DNA of 39,513 bases, from NCBI GenBank assembly GCA_017302335.1, contig JAFLCT010000011.1, forward strand, positions 1 to 39,513, read 5' to 3'. Numbering within the stretch: the stretch's first letter is position 1; the number at the start of each line of letters is the position of its first letter. The translations under genes and the position numbers were made by a program. Source of the stretch: Caulobacterales bacterium (lineage in GTDB: Bacteria; Pseudomonadota; Alphaproteobacteria; Caulobacterales; Caulobacteraceae). Below, one piece after another: positions 35,771 through 39,513 of the stretch. The notes under the pieces are model-generated. The model had not been told where the DNA came from, did not search any database, and saw only the letters and a list, made by a program, of their open reading frames with translations.

Positions 35771-37132
35771 ATGGCCGACACCGCGCCGCTTACCCGGAAA
35801 GACCTCATCGGCGCCATGTCCAAGGGGATCAAGCCCAAGGACCAGTGGCGCATCGGCGCCGAGCACGAGAAGTTCGGTTTCGACCGCCTGACCCTGCGTC
35901 GCCCCGCCTATGAAGGCGAAAACGGCATCCAGGCCATGCTGACCGGTCTGACCCGCTTCGGCTGGAGCGAGGTGTCCGAGGGCGGCCACGTCATCGCCCT
36001 GGAGCGTAAGAACGCCGACGGCCTGACCGCCTCGATCAGCCTGGAGCCGGGCGGCCAGTTCGAACTGTCCGGCGCCCCCCTGCTGGATATCCACGAAATC
36101 TGTTCCGAGACCGGCCAGCATCTGATGGAGGTCAAATCGGTGGCCGACCAGATCGGCCTGGGCTTCCTGGGTCTGGGCTTTGATCCGATGTGGCGGCGCG
36201 AGGACGTGCCGATCATGCCCAAGGGCCGCTATGACATCATGCGCGCCTATATGCCCAAGCGCGGCTCGCTGGGTCTGGACATGATGCTGCGCACCTGCAC
36301 CATCCAGGCCAACCTCGATTTCGATTCCGAGGCGGACATGGTGCTGAAATTCCGCACCTCCCTGGCCCTCCAGCCCATCGCCACCGCCCTGTTCGCCAAC
36401 AGTCCCTTCACCGAGGGCAGGCCGAACGGATTCCTGTCGGCCCGCGCCAACGTCTGGACCGACACCGATCCCGACCGCACCGGTATGCTGGACTTCGTCT
36501 TCCAGGACGGTTTCGGCTTTGAGCGCTACGCCGACTATGCGCTGGACACGCCTATGTATTTCGTCAAGCGCGACGGGAAATACATCGACGCCTCAGGCCA
36601 GTCGTTCCGCGACTTCATGGACGGCAAACTGCCTGCCCTGCCTGGCGAACGGCCGACGAAGCAGGACTGGGCCGACCATCTGACCACCCTGTTCCCCGAG
36701 GTGCGGCTGAAGTCGTATCTGGAGATGCGCGGCGCCGACGGCGGTCCGTGGAGCCGTATCTGCGGCCTGCCCGCCCTGTGGGTCGGCGTGCTGTACGACG
36801 CGCCCTCGCTGGCCGCCGCCTGGGACCTGTGCAAGGACTGGGACATCACCGACCACGAACGTCTGCGCCGCGACGTCACCCGTCTGGGTTTGAAAACCAT
36901 GGTCGCCGGGCGCACCGTTCAGGACGTGGCCAAGGACATGGTCCGCATCGCGCGCGACGGCCTGAAGAACAGACGCCGGTTCTCGGGCGGCATGGTCGAC
37001 GAGCGCGGCTATCTGTCAGAGCTGGAGGACATCGCCGACTCGGGCGTCACTCCCGCCGAACGCCTGCTCGACCTCTACAACGGCCCGTGGCGGGGCGATA
37101 TCGCGCGGGTGTATTCCGACTTCGCTTACTAG
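35771..37132 (+). CDS. gshA: Glutamate-cysteine ligase (GCS2 / plant-type)
   Basis: A 453-residue enzyme for the first step of glutathione synthesis, ATP-dependent joining of glutamate and cysteine. WRIGAEHEKFGF near residue 30 carries the metal- and ATP-binding glutamates, and LEPGGQFELSGAPL is the second diagnostic segment. The length and both segments match the alphaproteobacterial/plant type rather than the E. coli type. Start ATG 35771. No gshB nearby. Confidence 0.95.
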   Translation: MADTAPLTRKDLIGAMSKGIKPKDQWRIGAEHEKFGFDRLTLRRPAYEGENGIQAMLTGLTRFGWSEVSEGGHVIALERKNADGLTASISLEPGGQFELSGAPLLDIHEICSETGQHLMEVKSVADQIGLGFLGLGFDPMWRREDVPIMPKGRYDIMRAYMPKRGSLGLDMMLRTCTIQANLDFDSEADMVLKFRTSLALQPIATALFANSPFTEGRPNGFLSARANVWTDTDPDRTGMLDFVFQDGFGFERYADYALDTPMYFVKRDGKYIDASGQSFRDFMDGKLPALPGERPTKQDWADHLTTLFPEVRLKSYLEMRGADGGPWSRICGLPALWVGVLYDAPSLAAAWDLCKDWDITDHERLRRDVTRLGLKTMVAGRTVQDVAKDMVRIARDGLKNRRRFSGGMVDERGYLSELEDIADSGVTPAERLLDLYNGPWRGDIARVYSDFAY

Positions 37133-37141
37133 GGGCAGATC

Positions 37142-37489
37142 ATGACCGGAACCGTGCGCGTCGGCATCGGCGGCTGGACTTATGAGCCGTGGCGCGGGGT
37201 CTTCTATCCCGACGGTCTCAGCCAGAAGAAGGAGCTGGCGCACGCAAGCCGCGCCCTGACCTCGATCGAGATCAACGGCACCTATTATTCCGGCTTCAAG
37301 GTTGACACCTGGATGAAGTGGCGCGACGAGACGCCCGACGACTTCGTCTTCTCGGTCAAGGCCAGCCGTTTCTGCACCAATCGGAAAATCCTCTCCGATG
37401 GCGGTGAAAGCGTCGGCCGTTTCCTCGACCAGGGGCTGACGGCGCTCGGCGACAAGCTGGGACCGATCAACTGGCAGTTCATAATGTGA
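37142..37489 (+). pseudogene. DUF72 (YecE-like) gene, 3' part lost at an integration junction
   Basis: 115 residues clearly match the N-terminal part of DUF72 proteins: VRVGIGGWTYEPWRGVFYP, TSIEINGTYYSGFKVDTWMKWRDETPDDFVFSVKASRF and LGDKLGPINWQF. Normal family members run to roughly 240-290 residues. Here the frame ends FIM-stop directly after NWQF, and the rest of the barrel is absent from the window. The recombinase gene begins 35 bases later. The simplest reading is that an element inserted after NWQF and separated the gene. The protein is probably non-functional. It follows gshA by nine bases with a GGGG ribosome site, so it was likely co-transcribed with it. Confidence 0.88.
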
Positions 37490-37505
37490 TCGACCATTAA
37501 TGCGC
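37470..37505. other. Probable attachment-site junction of the integrated element
   Basis: The DUF72 similarity ends at 37480, and the next bases do not continue the family. An imperfect dyad, TAATG (37482-37486) and CATTA (37495-37499), surrounds TGATCGAC. Serine recombinases use short imperfect dyads around a two-base crossover, and attachment sites usually adjoin the recombinase gene. The crossover bases cannot be fixed without the other end of the element. Confidence 0.5.
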
Positions 37506-37524
37506 TCTGGCGTATGGGGTCATC

Positions 37525-39132
37525 ATGCCGGTCAAAGCCTATTCCTACCTGCGTTATTCCAGCGTCGCTCAGAAAAAAGGCGACTCTCTGAGGCGTCAGC
37601 TTGAAGCGGCCCAAGATTGGGCAGCTGGGCGGCCCGATATCGAACTCGACACCTCGACCCGCGATCTCGGTGTCAGTGCCTTCAAGGGCCAGCACCGAGT
37701 CAAAGGCGCCCTATCGAGTTTCCTTCGAAAAGTCGAAGCCGGTGAAATCGCGCGTGGGTCCTACCTTCTTGTCGAGTCGTTCGACCGCTTGAGCCGTGAA
37801 ACCGAGATGGTCGCGGTCAACCTCCTGACTTCGATCACCTTGGCGGGCATTCGCGTCGTCACCCTCGCTGACGGACACGAATATCATGAGGGGTCCGACG
37901 CGATGGACATCATGCGGGCCGTGATCGTCATGAGCCGCGCCCACAATGAAAACCTGTCCCGTGGAAAGAAGATCGCGGCGGCATGGGCGGACAAAAAACG
38001 CCGGGCCAGAGAGACCGGCGAGAAACTGAGCCGAAGAGGACCGGCCTGGACCCTCTTCAACGAGGCGACCAAAGAATTCGATCTCATCCCCGCCCGTGCG
38101 GCGGTCGTTCAGCGTATCTTCGCCGAGTGCAATGATGGCTTGGGCATAACGGCCATCGCCTCCCGCCTGAACGCCGAAGGGGTTCCGCCATTCGTCGCCA
38201 AGTCAGACGGTTGGCATCAGGGCTATGTGCTGACAATCCTGCGATCACCATCGACGACCGGCCTCTATCAACCGACGCTGACGACAAACCGTCCGGGCCA
38301 GAGGATGCAACGCCGGGCCGATGGCGACGTGATCGCTGAATATTATCCGAGGGTCGTTTCGGACGAGATTTTCGACCGTGCCCAAGGGATGATCGCACGG
38401 CGAAACAAGCGGGGCGGTGGCAAGGGCCGGAGGGGTAAGACCTTCCCCAACATCCTCATCGGACTTGGCCGGTGCGAGGATTGTGGCGGAACCCTCATCT
38501 TGGGTTCACGGGCGAACTCGTCAGCCGTCAGACACTACCGGTGCTATCAAGAGGGTCGCAAACACGGATGTGAAAACCGCCGCCGCTACCTTTGCAGCGA
38601 TGTCGAGGAGCACCTTGAGGCGTTCCTTGTCACGGCCAAACTCGATGACCATGACCTCAACCCGGATCGCGGTCATCTGATGGATCGGATCGCCGCCCGC
38701 GATGAACTCCAGAAGAAAATCGAAGCCCTTCTAGATCAGGTCGAAGCCGGGTCGTCAGCTATCACAGAACGCCTTCGCCAGCGGGAGGCCGAGTTGGTCG
38801 AAATTGAGCGCGAAATCACCACGCTGAAGGTCGAAACCCAGACTCAACCGAAGTCCGGTCAGGATGCCCTTAGGGCGGCTTTCGCATGGCTCGAAAGCCT
38901 GACTGGAGCCTCAGACGCGGACCTCTATTCGGCCAGGGCGAAGGCCAACGCCCTACTCAATGAGCATTTCGATTGGGTGATCCCGCGCGAAGGCGGCTTG
39001 CTGATCGCCCGTGGCCAGGATGCGTGGTCGATTACCGACGAGGCTTTGATCCGGTATGAGATTGAACCCACAAATCGACCGACCCGCGATAATGTGGAGT
39101 CCGGCAAATTCGTCACGGCGACCATGATCTGA
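37525..39132 (+). CDS. Large serine recombinase (integrase)
   Basis: A 535-residue recombinase. The N-terminal resolvase domain has YLRYSSVAQ with catalytic Ser12, and RGSYLLVESFDRLSRE carries the active-site arginines. A recombinase domain follows (LNAEGVPPFVAKSDGWHQGYVLTILRSPSTTGLYQP). Then comes a zinc ribbon, CEDCGGTLIL with YRCYQEGRKHGC, and a coiled coil at about residues 395-445. This is the layout of phage and mobile-island serine integrases. Sampled bases are near 60 percent GC against about 70 in gshA, and codons are less G/C-ending, pointing to transfer. No excision factor is visible in the window. Confidence 0.94.
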   Translation: MPVKAYSYLRYSSVAQKKGDSLRRQLEAAQDWAAGRPDIELDTSTRDLGVSAFKGQHRVKGALSSFLRKVEAGEIARGSYLLVESFDRLSRETEMVAVNLLTSITLAGIRVVTLADGHEYHEGSDAMDIMRAVIVMSRAHNENLSRGKKIAAAWADKKRRARETGEKLSRRGPAWTLFNEATKEFDLIPARAAVVQRIFAECNDGLGITAIASRLNAEGVPPFVAKSDGWHQGYVLTILRSPSTTGLYQPTLTTNRPGQRMQRRADGDVIAEYYPRVVSDEIFDRAQGMIARRNKRGGGKGRRGKTFPNILIGLGRCEDCGGTLILGSRANSSAVRHYRCYQEGRKHGCENRRRYLCSDVEEHLEAFLVTAKLDDHDLNPDRGHLMDRIAARDELQKKIEALLDQVEAGSSAITERLRQREAELVEIEREITTLKVETQTQPKSGQDALRAAFAWLESLTGASDADLYSARAKANALLNEHFDWVIPREGGLLIARGQDAWSITDEALIRYEIEPTNRPTRDNVESGKFVTATMI

Positions 39133-39134
39133 GG

Positions 39135-39513
39135 TCAACCCGCCTTAGCAGCCAATCGATGAACCCACGACGGCACCGATTCAGGCTTGGTAATAATGAA
39201 CCTCTGGACCGCTTTTCGGATGACCGACCGATGCGGCTCGCCAAAGGGTCGTCTGTTGCCAAGTCCGCCGAACACGACCCGTCGAGAAATCAGACGAATT
39301 TCGCGTCTGACACGCGCCGGGTTTATGAACGGCCCAGCGGCGAAAAAGAGCCGGTCTCCATCGGTGCCGAAGTGATCCGATGGCGTGTGACGTGACCCCC
39401 GTTTCTCATCCAGCCATAACGAGAGTCCTTTGGTGATCTGAGCTGGGGTTGGTGGGGTTGGCAAGAGGCCGGTCAGCGCAGCCCCCAACCAGCGCAGCGG
39501 ACCGGCCGATCTG
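39135..39513 (-). CDS. Hypothetical protein of the integrated element, partial at window edge
   Basis: A frame open from the stop at 39135 to the right edge, at least 126 codons. It is tail-to-tail with the recombinase, stops two bases apart. The C-terminal part ([54 protein letters not shown]) has a protein-like composition and a basic character, but I recognise no family. Its start may be within the window (no ATG, a TTG at 39488) or beyond it. Two short plus-strand frames overlap it; this one is the longest and most plausible. Confidence 0.4.
   Translation of the reverse strand, partial: RSAGPLRWLGAALTGLLPTPPTPAQITKGLSLWLDEKRGSRHTPSDHFGTDGDRLFFAAGPFINPARVRREIRLISRRVVFGGLGNRRPFGEPHRSVIRKAVQRFIITKPESVPSWVHRLAAKAG

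Noticed and set aside
37142-37489. A naturally short DUF72 protein
   Set aside because: The frame breaks in the middle of the barrel just after NWQF and a recombinase gene begins 35 bases later, so truncation by insertion is the better reading.
39159-39395. Plus-strand small frame after the recombinase
   Set aside because: Short, lacks a ribosome site, and overlaps a longer minus-strand frame with more protein-like composition.

Overview
The window looks like a chromosome segment from an alphaproteobacterium of the order Caulobacterales, most plausibly Brevundimonas or a close relative. The reasons are very high GC with G/C-ending codons, a Caulobacter-type promoter upstream of a cold-shock gene, typical Caulobacterales families (extensin-like protein, GCS2-type gshA, TonB-dependent receptor with a long leader), and intergenic palindromic repeats of the kind common in these genomes. 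The genus is inferred. I saw no rRNA, tRNA or CRISPR array.

Layout. 1-4890: a hybrid histidine kinase cut by the left edge, an HNH nuclease, a TRIC-type membrane protein overlapping an AlkA-type DNA glycosylase, and a divergent JmjC/cupin oxygenase. 4893-9986: gluQRS directly behind the oxygenase gene, an EamA transporter, a cold-shock protein with a long structured leader, an extensin-like protein, an exported serine hydrolase and a PPK2 kinase. 9990-14298: a small unknown gene, katG, and a three-gene cluster (membrane protein, Xre-type repressor, exported alpha/beta hydrolase) with a clear palindromic operator. 14425-19684: fatty acid desaturase overlapping a protein methyltransferase, a lipoprotein, ubiA and lepA. 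19899-28627: an RND adaptor/pump pair, a large TonB-dependent receptor, and nhaA with a structured leader that may be a cation riboswitch. 28823-34514: selO, a DoxX-like protein, and a MerR regulator heading two acyl-CoA dehydrogenase genes, the regulator preceded by a 16-bp dyad.

34511-39513 holds the least ordinary material. A small GIY-YIG nuclease gene lies between two perfect inverted copies (28 bp) of an imperfectly palindromic repeat. After rsmE and gshA, a DUF72 gene stops at about 40 percent of its normal length, and 35 bases later a large serine recombinase gene begins. This reads as the edge of an integrated element that entered the DUF72 gene and continues past the right edge.

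Functional themes: oxidative stress and thiol defence (katG, gshA, selO), translation and RNA quality (lepA, gluQRS, rsmE, JmjC oxygenase), acyl-CoA catabolism (MerR plus two dehydrogenases, with an ETFB-type methyltransferase elsewhere), envelope and efflux (RND pair, TonB receptor, extensin-like protein), and two sites of apparent mobile activity at the right end.
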